The notes under the pieces are model-generated. The model was not told the origin of the DNA. It saw nothing but the letters and a program-made list of their open reading frames with translations, and did no database searches. A stretch of DNA of 7,167 nucleotides from SAR86 cluster bacterium. Lineage in GTDB: Bacteria > Pseudomonadota > Gammaproteobacteria > Magnimaribacterales > D2472. Positions 1 through 7,048 of this stretch are shown here, piece after piece (the stretch's first letter is position 1; each line of letters begins with the position of its first letter). Made by a program: the position numbers and the translations under genes. Location of the stretch: positions 1-7,167 of the forward strand of contig JADHNV010000049.1 of NCBI GenBank assembly GCA_016779285.1. The letters run 5' to 3'.

Positions 1-1602
1 GCTGATCTTGTTGTTGCGGGTTTGGGGGGTGCTGGCATTGCGGCTGCAAATGAAGCCCTCGATCAAAACCTAACTGTTATAGGGGTTGATAAAACAAGTG
101 GCGGTGGGGCTACTGCTAAAAGCGGGGGTGTCTTTTATGCAGGCGGCGGAACACCGATCCAAGTTGCTGCAGGCGTAAAAGACTCTCCAGAGAATATGTT
201 CAATTATCTGATTCAAGAAACTGGTGATATTGTAAAAGAATCTACTTTAAGAAAATTTTGTGATACTTCTGCTGAAAATACACAATGGCTTATGGACAAT
301 GGAGTTCAGTTTGACCCTTCATATTACAAGATTAAAACCAGTTATCCAGGAGCTGGATATTTTTTATATCATTCAGATAACTCAATGGTGCCAAGTTATA
401 TGGAAAATGCAGAACCTGCTCCAAGGGGGCACAGAGGTTTTGAAGAAGGTCCATTTAGGCCAATTGGTGTCGGGGGAACAATTTATTATCCCCTAAAAAA
501 ATCTGCAATAAAAAAAGGTTTAAAAATTTTTTCTCAAACTGAAGCACGCTCGCTTATCATAACCTCTGAAGGAAGAGTGGTTGGGATGAAAGTGCTGATG
601 TTGCCATCAGGAAAATTAGCTCAAAAACACAAATCATTAACTTCTCGTGGAGAAATGCTACAGATGCTTCTTCCGCCCTCTTACCCAGGCTCAAATTTAT
701 TGCAAATAATTGGCGGTCTATTCATCAAAAGAGCACGGAAAATTGAGCAAAGCCATAGAGAAGTAAAATATATCAAGGCTAAGATGGGGATCTGTCTCTC
801 AACAGGAGGGTTTATCTTTAACCGTTCTATGGTCAAAGAGTATGCGCCTAAATATTATAATGGAATGCCTCTAGGTACCCCGAATGATCAAGGCTCAGGG
901 ATTCGTCTTGGGCAAAGCGTTGGTGGAAAAACTGATCACATGGAACGAGTAACAGCCTGGAGATTTTTAAATCCTCCATTAGCATTTGCACAAGGAATAG
1001 TGGTTAATGGTGAAGGACGAAGATTTTGTAATGAGATGGTTTATGGAGCAACTCTGGGAGATGCTATGTGTGAGAATAATGGTGGCAAAGCCTACTTAAT
1101 AGTTGATGAAAGCTTGTTGTGTGATGCAAAAAAACAATCTAAAGAGGCTCTTCCCTTCCAACGAGATATGGCAAGGATGCTCATGTATTTCAATGCAAGA
1201 AAGAGAAGTAATTTAATAGATTTAGCTAATGTTTATAACCTACCAGCAGATGCAATTGCCGAAGAAGTTGAGAAATACAATAAGGCAGCTAGATCACAAT
1301 CATCATGTGAATTTGGTAAGGCGCCAGCTGATGTAAAGGAGCTAAATGGCCCCTTTCATATTATGGATATTTCAATCGATTCAAAACTGGCTCCTTTAAC
1401 AACTTTAACTCTTGGAGGGCTTGTGGTAAATGAGGAAACCGGGGAAGTGCTAAATCAAAATAATCAAGAAATTAAAGGGCTTTATGCAGCTGGAAGAACG
1501 GCTGTTGGCATTTGTTCCAATATATATGTATCTGGACTTTCAATTGCTGATTGTATTTTTTCTGGAAGAAGAATAGGCCAAAGCTTAAGAAAAAGAGACT
1601 AA
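1..1602 (+). CDS. FAD-dependent dehydrogenase, fumarate reductase / 3-ketosteroid dehydrogenase-like (5' partial)
   Basis: The reading frame is open from base 1, so the true start lies left of the window; a TTG at 22 falls inside the FAD-binding motif and is not the start. 533 residues are visible. In fragment numbering, the dinucleotide-binding motif GLGGAG is at 7-12, followed by the GGGATAKSGG segment (33-43) typical of FAD contacts in this superfamily. LSTGGF is at 266-271, the GIVVNGEGRRFCNE segment at 332-345, and the C-terminal FAD motif GLYAAGRT at 493-500 followed by SNIYVSGLSIADC. Family members reduce or desaturate C-C bonds next to a carbonyl, using FAD in the cytoplasm. Y509 may match the catalytic tyrosine before the glycine-rich loop of 3-ketosteroid-delta1-dehydrogenases, but this is a tentative alignment. 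An insertion of about 60 residues (roughly 200-260), rich in basic residues, precedes LSTGGF. It sits 2 bases before an acyl-CoA synthetase gene. Superfamily is secure; substrate is unknown. Confidence 0.9.
   Translation, partial: ADLVVAGLGGAGIAAANEALDQNLTVIGVDKTSGGGATAKSGGVFYAGGGTPIQVAAGVKDSPENMFNYLIQETGDIVKESTLRKFCDTSAENTQWLMDNGVQFDPSYYKIKTSYPGAGYFLYHSDNSMVPSYMENAEPAPRGHRGFEEGPFRPIGVGGTIYYPLKKSAIKKGLKIFSQTEARSLIITSEGRVVGMKVLMLPSGKLAQKHKSLTSRGEMLQMLLPPSYPGSNLLQIIGGLFIKRARKIEQSHREVKYIKAKMGICLSTGGFIFNRSMVKEYAPKYYNGMPLGTPNDQGSGIRLGQSVGGKTDHMERVTAWRFLNPPLAFAQGIVVNGEGRRFCNEMVYGATLGDAMCENNGGKAYLIVDESLLCDAKKQSKEALPFQRDMARMLMYFNARKRSNLIDLANVYNLPADAIAEEVEKYNKAARSQSSCEFGKAPADVKELNGPFHIMDISIDSKLAPLTTLTLGGLVVNEETGEVLNQNNQEIKGLYAAGRTAVGICSNIYVSGLSIADCIFSGRRIGQSLRKRD
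1593..1598 (+). promoter_or_regulatory. Ribosome binding site for the acyl-CoA synthetase
   Basis: AAGAGA lies six bases before ATG 1605 and inside the last codons of the upstream flavoprotein gene. It supports 1605 over the in-frame ATG at 1551, which would overlap the upstream gene by 52 bases and add 18 lysine-rich residues not expected at the N-terminus of this family. Confidence 0.5.
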
Positions 1603-1604
1603 CT

Positions 1605-3233
1605 ATGAATTTAGATTTTGCCTCAGTGTGGGAAATGGTTGCAGATTTGGTGCCTGAAAATGATGCTCTAATATGTGGAGAAAATGTTGTTTCTTGGAAA
1701 GATTATGATCTGCGGTCTAGCCAAGTTGCTTCTGCGCTATCTAGTGCAGGCTTAGGCCCAAATTCTAAAGCAGGACTATATTTAAATAACAGCAATGAAT
1801 ATTTAATAAGTCAAAATGCAATCTTTAAAATTGGGGGCATTCCCATAAACGTAAACTATCGCTATGTAGAAGAAGAGCTGATTTATTTGTTAGATAATTC
1901 TGATGCTGAGGCGGTTTTTTATCACTCATGCTACAGCTCAAGAATTAATAAGATTGCAAAATCTCTGCCAAAGGTAAAAGCATGGATTGAAGTCCCTGAT
2001 GGAAATCAATCTAACTTTAGTCAATGCATCAATTATGAACGAATCTTAAAGGATTGCTTTCCAATGGATAGAATAACTAGAGATCCTGAAACTATCTATA
2101 TGCTTTATACCGGTGGAACGACGGGAATGCCGAAAGGTGTGATGTATAAGCAAGGAGAATTTCTAGTATTTTTATTTAAAACACTAAAAGCGATGGGATA
2201 CGACGTTCCAAAAGATCTCAATAATCTTCAGGAATCCATTGAAACCTCTAAGCTTAATAATCAATTTATTAAAAGCTTGGTTGGGTGCCCTTTGATGCAT
2301 GGAACTGGGATGTGGTTAGGTGCGTTTCTTCCATTGCTTTTAGGTGGAACAGTAATCACCACCCCCAATTTAAGCTTTGATCCTGATCAATTGTGGAGTC
2401 AGGTTCAAGATAAGAATATTACAAACATTGTTATTGTTGGAGATGCTTTTGCTAGGCCAATGCTTGATGCTTTAGATAGAGCAAAAGAAGCCGGCAATTC
2501 ATACAATATAAGCTCTGTTCAAGCAATCATTTCAAGCGGGGTTATGTGGAGTGCAGAAGTAAAAAATGGCTTGCTTAAGCATCATGACATGAAATTAATG
2601 GACACCATGGGCTCAACCGAAGGCGGAATAGGCAGCTCCGTCACCACAAGAGACAATCCTTCAGAAACAGCAAAATTTTCGATAAACCCTGGTGTAATAG
2701 TCCTTGCTGATGACGGAGAAATATTAGAGCCTGGATCAGATAAAATTGGTCTTCTTGGAACTTCAGGGCTTGTTCCTGTTGGGTACTACAAAGATGAAAA
2801 AAAGTCTGCTGAGACTTTTAAAGAAGTCAATGGAGTTAGGTATAGCTTTCCTGGAGACTATGCAAAGCTTGAAAGTGATGGAAGTATCACCCTTCTTGGT
2901 CGAGGAAGTAACTGCATTAACTCAGCAGGAGAAAAAATTTACCCTGAAGAAGTAGAAGAAGCATTGAAAAAAAATGGTAATGTTTTTGACTGTCTTGTTG
3001 TGGGATTGCCTGATAAAAGGTTTGGACAAAAGGTTGTTGCGGTTGTATCTACGGTGGATAATAAGATTATTGAGGCAAATGGATTGATTGAGGATACTCG
3101 AAGTATTTTAGCCGCATACAAGTTACCTAAATCTATAATTTTTACAGATGAGGTGCAAAGAGCACCAAATGGGAAAGCCAACTACAAATGGGCTAAATCT
3201 TATGCCCAAGAGAACCTAGCAAAGGAAATTTAA
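1605..3233 (+). CDS. AMP-forming acyl-CoA synthetase (FadD-like)
   Basis: 542 residues from ATG 1605, a normal length for the ANL adenylate-forming superfamily. It would activate a carboxylic acid with ATP to an acyl-adenylate and then to the CoA thioester, in the cytoplasm. Visible motifs are the phosphate loop YTGGTTGMPKGV (168-179), the substrate-pocket segment CPLMHGTGMW (228-237), MGSTEGG (335-341, with E339), GDYA (417-420, D418 for ribose), LGRG (431-434, R433) at the hinge to the C-terminal domain, GEKIYPEEVEEAL (442-454), and the catalytic lysine K524 in PNGKANY. All key residues are present. CPLMHG resembles the FadD3/FadD17/FadD19-type ligases acting on steroid side chains and other bulky acids, which is from memory and not decisive. 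It lies between the flavoprotein and an SDR gene with 2-base gaps, suggesting that it supplies the CoA thioester for the same pathway. The acid is unknown. Confidence 0.93.
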   Translation: MNLDFASVWEMVADLVPENDALICGENVVSWKDYDLRSSQVASALSSAGLGPNSKAGLYLNNSNEYLISQNAIFKIGGIPINVNYRYVEEELIYLLDNSDAEAVFYHSCYSSRINKIAKSLPKVKAWIEVPDGNQSNFSQCINYERILKDCFPMDRITRDPETIYMLYTGGTTGMPKGVMYKQGEFLVFLFKTLKAMGYDVPKDLNNLQESIETSKLNNQFIKSLVGCPLMHGTGMWLGAFLPLLLGGTVITTPNLSFDPDQLWSQVQDKNITNIVIVGDAFARPMLDALDRAKEAGNSYNISSVQAIISSGVMWSAEVKNGLLKHHDMKLMDTMGSTEGGIGSSVTTRDNPSETAKFSINPGVIVLADDGEILEPGSDKIGLLGTSGLVPVGYYKDEKKSAETFKEVNGVRYSFPGDYAKLESDGSITLLGRGSNCINSAGEKIYPEEVEEALKKNGNVFDCLVVGLPDKRFGQKVVAVVSTVDNKIIEANGLIEDTRSILAAYKLPKSIIFTDEVQRAPNGKANYKWAKSYAQENLAKEI

Positions 3234-3235
3234 AC

Positions 3236-3982
3236 ATGCACAGATTTAAAAATAAAATTGTGGTGATAACTGGTGCAGGCTCAGGCATTGGTAGATCTAC
3301 AGCCTTGAGACTCGACTCTGAAGGTGCAGATCTGCTGATTGTAGATAAGAGCCCAGATGATCTTGAAGCAACAAAAAATATGTTGAGTAACAATAACTCA
3401 TCCGCGCATGTGCTGGATATCTCATCGATAAATAGCAGCAAGCAGTTTTTTGATGATTTAGAAGAAAAACATAAGAAGCTTGATGCACTAATTAATGTTG
3501 CCGGTATTCTTCGTTTTGATAATTCCCATGAAGTTGAATTAGAAAATTGGAATCAAATTCTAAACATCAATTTAACTGGAACTTTTTTTATGTGCAAACA
3601 TGCGCTGCCTCTATTGCTAAAATCTAAGGGCGCCATTGTAAATGTGTCTTCTACCGCAGCATTGGGCGCTCATGCATGGACGGCTGCATATAGCGCTTCA
3701 AAAGGAGGGATCAGCGCTTTTTCAAAAACACTTGCTGTCGAATATGGAATGGAGGGATTAAATATTAATTGTGTATGTCCTGCATCAATTGAAACACCCA
3801 TGTCATCTAATCCGGTAATGCCCAAAAATATTGATACTAGATTGTTAAAGAAAATTATGCCTCTCGATGGTGTAAATAGGTCACCAGATGATATAGCAAG
3901 CACCATTGCTTTTTTAGCATCAGATGATGCGATACATATTAATGGGATTGATTTGAGAGTTGATGGAGGTTTGCTTACTTAA
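3236..3982 (+). CDS. Short-chain dehydrogenase/reductase (classical SDR, NAD-type)
   Basis: 248 residues, the usual length for a classical SDR: a single Rossmann domain, normally a cytoplasmic tetramer oxidising alcohols or reducing ketones. The cofactor motif TGAGSGIG is at 12-19. D37 at the end of the second strand (LLIVD) favours NAD(H) over NADP(H). D61-I62 should contact the adenine, NVAG is at 87-90, N112 lies in the active-site helix, and the catalytic residues are S139, Y152 and K156 (YSASK). The C-terminal VDGG motif (242-245) is also typical. The usual PG after strand six is P182-A183 here, a mild deviation. AAGGAA at 3222-3227 lies eight bases before the ATG. The gene starts 2 bases after the acyl-CoA synthetase and probably oxidises a hydroxyacyl-CoA or hydroxylated ring intermediate of that pathway. 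FabG-like reductase activity cannot be excluded. Confidence 0.93.
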   Translation: MHRFKNKIVVITGAGSGIGRSTALRLDSEGADLLIVDKSPDDLEATKNMLSNNNSSAHVLDISSINSSKQFFDDLEEKHKKLDALINVAGILRFDNSHEVELENWNQILNINLTGTFFMCKHALPLLLKSKGAIVNVSSTAALGAHAWTAAYSASKGGISAFSKTLAVEYGMEGLNINCVCPASIETPMSSNPVMPKNIDTRLLKKIMPLDGVNRSPDDIASTIAFLASDDAIHINGIDLRVDGGLLT

Positions 3983-3984
3983 AA

Positions 3985-5676
3985 ATGAGGCTCTTAGCAA
4001 CTCTGATTCTAGCTTCTTCATTAAATTTAGGAGCTTCTTTTTATAATTCAAAAGCGATAGTCCATCCTGAAGTTGGTAAAAATGGCATGGTGGTTTCTCA
4101 GCATTATCTTGGTACAAATGTTGGCCATGCAATCCTTGCGGAAGGCGGTAACGCCTATGATGCATCTATTGCAGTTGCCTTTGCTTTGGCAGTTGTCTTG
4201 CCAAGAGCTGGCAATATAGGTGGTGGTGGATTTATGGTCATGTTCGATGCAGATTCAAAAGAAAGCTACAGTATTGATTATAGAGAAACAGCTCCTGAAG
4301 CAGCAACCAAGGATATGTTTCTTGCATTAGATGGATCGGTAGATAGGAATAGAGCTACGCAAGGGATCCTATCTATTGGAGTTCCCGGAACAGTTTATGG
4401 GATGTGGGAAGTCCACAAAAAATTTGGCAGCATGCCGTGGTCTAAATTACTAGCTCCAGCAATAAAATTAGCTGAAGAGGGCTTCCTTGTATCTCCATTT
4501 ATGGCTGATGCACTTAATAAGCGATATAAAAAACTTGGAAAATATAAAAATTTTAAAAATATATTTTACTCAAATTATCCGGTACAAATGCATCAAAAAC
4601 TCATGCAACCCGATTTGGCTAACACCTTAAAAATAATTTCTGCTGCTGGTGTTAAAGGCTTTTATGAAGGTGAGTTAGCTTTGAAGATAGATGCTTTCAT
4701 GAGAGAGAATGGCGGATTAATTACCAAGAAAGATTTAAAAAATTATCGTCCCATCTGGCGAGACACTCTTCATGGTAATTTTAAGGATTACGAGATAATC
4801 ACAATGGGGCCACCCTCCTCTGGTGGTGTCCATATTATTCAAATGTTAAATATCTTAGAAAATTTTGACTTAGATATGATGGGGCATAACTCGCCAACAT
4901 ATACAGCATTACTCACAGAATCAATGAAGTATGCATATGCTGATAGATCAAAATACTTGGGTGATCCTCAATTTTATGATGTTCCGGTTGAGTTGCTGAC
5001 TAGCAAAGAATATGCAAAAAAAATATATAATAAAATTAACCTTAATTCGATTACGCCGTCTGAAAAAATTTTTCCAGGGTCTGCATTAGAAAAAGAGAGT
5101 CTAGATACTACCCACTTCTCTATTGCTGATAAAAATGGAAACATTGTTTCAAACACCTACACATTAAATTCAGGCTTTGGATCTGGTGTCGTGGTTGATG
5201 GAACTGGAATTTTAATGAACAACGAGATGGATGACTTTGTTTCAGCCCCTGGATTGCCCAATCAATATGGATTGATTGGAGAAGAAGCAAATAAAATTGA
5301 ACCATACAAGAGACCTTTGAGCTCTATGACACCCACCATAGTTCTTCAAGATGGCAAGCCTATTTACGCAACTGGATCACCAGGTGGCTCTAGAATTATT
5401 ACAACCGTTCTTCAATTTTTACTAAATACTCTTGTGTTTAAAATGGAAATCTCCGATGCAACTGTTGCACCCAGAATTCATCATCAGTGGAAACCAGATG
5501 TTCTCATGCTAGAGACAGGCTTTGATATCCAACATGCTAGAAAAATTGAATCTTTCGGCCAAAAGATTTTTATGACTGGACCTGGAACAGCATTAGAAAG
5601 TATAGAGATAAAAAATAACTTATTTTATGGTTTTGGAGATACAAGACGTCCTGATTCCAGCGCCAAAGGGCTTTAA
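3985..5676 (+). CDS. ggt: Gamma-glutamyltransferase (glutathione hydrolase), secreted precursor
   Basis: 563 residues, matching bacterial GGT length. It hydrolyses or transfers the gamma-glutamyl group of glutathione and related compounds. The N-terminus (MRLLATLILASSLNLGAS) looks like a signal peptide, so the enzyme should act in the periplasm. The proenzyme should cleave itself before T375 (TTHFS), the N-terminal nucleophile of the small subunit. Other E. coli active-site residues have counterparts at constant spacing: R100 (R114), N395 (N411), D417 (D433), S446-S447 (S462-S463) and the oxyanion glycines G467-G468 (G483-G484). E414 replaces E. coli Q430, as I recall from human GGT1. The region matching the lid loop (about 422-433) is present. 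GGAGG at 3965-3969 is 15 bases upstream, longer than ideal; the 2-base gap to the SDR stop suggests translational coupling. Its position behind catabolic genes is unusual. Confidence 0.96.
   Translation: MRLLATLILASSLNLGASFYNSKAIVHPEVGKNGMVVSQHYLGTNVGHAILAEGGNAYDASIAVAFALAVVLPRAGNIGGGGFMVMFDADSKESYSIDYRETAPEAATKDMFLALDGSVDRNRATQGILSIGVPGTVYGMWEVHKKFGSMPWSKLLAPAIKLAEEGFLVSPFMADALNKRYKKLGKYKNFKNIFYSNYPVQMHQKLMQPDLANTLKIISAAGVKGFYEGELALKIDAFMRENGGLITKKDLKNYRPIWRDTLHGNFKDYEIITMGPPSSGGVHIIQMLNILENFDLDMMGHNSPTYTALLTESMKYAYADRSKYLGDPQFYDVPVELLTSKEYAKKIYNKINLNSITPSEKIFPGSALEKESLDTTHFSIADKNGNIVSNTYTLNSGFGSGVVVDGTGILMNNEMDDFVSAPGLPNQYGLIGEEANKIEPYKRPLSSMTPTIVLQDGKPIYATGSPGGSRIITTVLQFLLNTLVFKMEISDATVAPRIHHQWKPDVLMLETGFDIQHARKIESFGQKIFMTGPGTALESIEIKNNLFYGFGDTRRPDSSAKGL
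5665..5670 (+). promoter_or_regulatory. Ribosome binding site for the 29-residue ORF
   Basis: AAAGGG ends nine bases before ATG 5680 and lies in the last codons of ggt. It is the main reason, along with the tight spacing, to believe that the small ORF is translated. Confidence 0.4.
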
Positions 5677-5679
5677 TTA

Positions 5680-5769
5680 ATGCTGGATAAACTTTTAATA
5701 ATTACTCTTTATGCAATTCCAACGGTCGGTCTATTGATCGTATGCTTTTTAATTTCTCGTAAAAAATAA
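5680..5769 (+). CDS. Small single-span membrane protein, 29 residues, unknown function
   Basis: ATG 5680 opens a 29-codon ORF ending at TAA 5767-5769. Residues 5-25 form one uninterrupted hydrophobic segment (LLIITLYAIPTVGLLIVCFLI) with a central proline at P14. It is flanked by D3-K4 and ends in R27-K28-K29, so by the positive-inside rule the C-terminus should be cytoplasmic. It starts 3 bases after the ggt stop, continuing the 2-3 base spacing of the operon, and has a plausible Shine-Dalgarno. The stop is 10 bases before the GTG of the prepilin peptidase, which has no visible Shine-Dalgarno, so the small ORF might serve translational coupling or encode a small subunit of a membrane complex. 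I do not recognise the sequence. In AT-rich DNA a short hydrophobic ORF can arise by chance, hence moderate confidence. Confidence 0.5.
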   Translation: MLDKLLIITLYAIPTVGLLIVCFLISRKK

Positions 5770-5779
5770 CTAATCAATA

Positions 5780-6535
5780 GTGGAATTGATTTTAACCAAT
5801 TTGTTGCTGATTGTGCTGGGTGGTAGTCTTGGAAGTTTTGCTTCCATGTTAATTTACAGACTTCCGTTGGAAGATGTTGGAATTAGCCTGTTCAAGCCTC
5901 GATCCTTTTGTCCGGTATGCAAAAATAAACTTACCATACTTCAGCTGATACCTTTTATAGGATATATATCCACCAAAGGGATATGTCAGGCATGCAATGC
6001 AAGGATCAGCCCTAGCTACTTGATTAATGAAATATTAATAGCTGCATTGGTTTTATTTATATTTTATACAATGCAATTAAGCGACCCTAGAGCATGGGTA
6101 GTTATCTTGATAGTAATGTGCTTATACGTTCAATCATTAATAGATTTCCAAACCATGCATTTATTTCAGCCTCTTAGCATTATTTTGGTTCTCTCTGGAT
6201 TAATCCTGAATATCTTAACTGGTTTTTTTACGATTCCTCTGGATTCTTTGCTTGGATTAATTTTTGGCTATGGATTACTATTCTGCATTAATGAAGTCTA
6301 TAAATTAATTAGATCGAGAGATGGAATTGGATCTGGTGATTTCTTATTGCTAGCTGGTATTGGAGCTATTTTTGGTGCCTCAGCTATTGGACCAATTCTG
6401 TTAGTTGGGTCAAGTATTACTTTATTACTATATGCAGTTAACAAGGAAAAAGACCGAGAACTTCCTTTGGGTTTTGGCTTAGGTATTGGGGCTATATTAT
6501 ATTGCTTATTATTTATATTTTTTTCTAATACATAA
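5780..6535 (+). CDS. pilD: Type IV prepilin peptidase / N-methyltransferase (A24 family)
   Basis: 251 residues from GTG 5780. An in-frame stop at 5771-5773 leaves no upstream ATG, and a later start would remove the first membrane span. This polytopic inner-membrane aspartic protease cleaves the leader of type IV pilins and type II secretion pseudopilins and, in bifunctional members, methylates the new N-terminus. GSLGSF and YRLP (15-20, 26-29) are the conserved N-terminal signature. A cytoplasmic loop carries two CxxC pairs (C44/C47 and C69/C72), as in the zinc-binding bifunctional form. The catalytic aspartates are D122 (LIDFQT) and D187 (GSGDF). Several further hydrophobic segments fit about eight spans. 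Oddities are that the LPD after the first aspartate reads LFQ, the lysine usual two residues after the second aspartate is L189, and no pilin, pilB or pilC gene is adjacent. It could serve type IV pili or type II secretion. Confidence 0.88.
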   Translation: MELILTNLLLIVLGGSLGSFASMLIYRLPLEDVGISLFKPRSFCPVCKNKLTILQLIPFIGYISTKGICQACNARISPSYLINEILIAALVLFIFYTMQLSDPRAWVVILIVMCLYVQSLIDFQTMHLFQPLSIILVLSGLILNILTGFFTIPLDSLLGLIFGYGLLFCINEVYKLIRSRDGIGSGDFLLLAGIGAIFGASAIGPILLVGSSITLLLYAVNKEKDRELPLGFGLGIGAILYCLLFIFFSNT

Positions 6536-6558
6536 AAAAGGCGCTTTGAGCGCCTTTT
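6536..6558. terminator. Bidirectional intrinsic terminator
   Basis: A GC-rich stem, GGCGC (6540-6544) with GCGCC (6550-6554), closes a TTTGA loop. It is flanked by AAAA on the left and TTTT on the right, which extend the stem. The A-run at 6534-6539 becomes six U in minus-strand transcripts and the T-run gives four U on the plus strand, so it can end both the plus operon, whose stop codon it abuts, and the convergent gene ending at 6577. Confidence 0.9.
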
Positions 6559-6576
6559 AAATTAATCATCGCAAGA

Positions 6577-7002
6577 TTATAAGGACACTAAAATCTGTCC
6601 TTTGTATAGTGTGTCACACTGACCCTTATAAAGATTAGCTAAATGGTTCTTGCCTTCATCTTGCAAAAATTTAACTTTTACCTCACAGGTAAAGTTAGAG
6701 TCGATGACTCGATGGTCATTATATTGAATATAGTCTGCAAATAGTCCAAACAATACAACATCATGATGATGTGCAGGTAATTCTGATGAAAGAATAATCC
6801 TTCCGCCATCTGCTGAGGAAAAGCATCCAGAAGAGCCCTTAGGGCAGATAGTTGCTACCAAAGACGAATCATATTCAACAGATATTGCAGGAGCTTTGCT
6901 CTCTAACAAAGTTTGAGCTTTAGAAAATATAGCATTATCAGCGAAAGCCGACAGTGATAATCCAAAGATTGATATAAGCAAGGATTTATTGATATTTTTC
7001 AT
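6577..7002 (-). CDS. Exported hypothetical protein, 141 residues
   Basis: I do not recognise this protein. The N-terminus (MKNINKSLLISIFGLSLSAFADN) is a clear Sec signal peptide with a likely cut after A21, giving a mature periplasmic or secreted domain of about 120 residues without further membrane spans. Four cysteines (C53, C60, C106, C129) could form two disulfides; none is placed as a lipobox. Visible landmarks are CPKGSSGC (53-60), a histidine cluster at H78-H80, and an amphipathic stretch DVVLFGLFADYIQY (81-94). The start ATG has GGAGA four bases upstream (plus-strand 7007-7011), supporting it. The gene is monocistronic, convergent with the prepilin peptidase gene, and has its own promoter with nearby palindromic sites. 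The gene model is good; function is unknown. Confidence 0.8.
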   Translation of the reverse strand: MKNINKSLLISIFGLSLSAFADNAIFSKAQTLLESKAPAISVEYDSSLVATICPKGSSGCFSSADGGRIILSSELPAHHHDVVLFGLFADYIQYNDHRVIDSNFTCEVKVKFLQDEGKNHLANLYKGQCDTLYKGQILVSL

Positions 7003-7020
7003 AATTTCTCCATGTTACAA

Positions 7021-7040
7021 TTGTTACATATATGTGACAA
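7021..7040. promoter_or_regulatory. Probable operator: 20-bp near-perfect palindrome
   Basis: The left half TTGTTACATA and right half TATGTGACAA are inverted copies with one mismatched pair and no spacer. The site begins eight bases beyond the -10 hexamer of the minus-strand promoter, so it would cover the transcription start and early leader, a position typical of repressor binding. It contains two of the four TGTNACA heptamers in this region. Which regulator binds is not evident. Confidence 0.6.
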
Positions 7041-7048
7041 TTAAGTTA

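Noticed and set aside
22..24. TTG as start of the flavoprotein
   Set aside because: The frame is open upstream and the codon sits inside the GxGxxG motif, so the gene is cut by the window edge.
1551..1604. Upstream in-frame ATG extending the acyl-CoA synthetase by 18 residues
   Set aside because: It overlaps the end of the flavoprotein gene, encodes a Lys/Arg-rich tail unlike the family's N-terminus, and ATG 1605 has a suitable Shine-Dalgarno.
2939..4165. Minus-strand ORFs of 60-82 residues across the synthetase, SDR and ggt
   Set aside because: They lie wholly antisense to well-supported genes and their translations show no domain, signal peptide or spacing logic.
7021..7040. CRP or FNR site
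   Set aside because: The palindrome does not fit TGTGA-N6-TCACA or TTGAT-N4-ATCAA; the half-site spacing differs.
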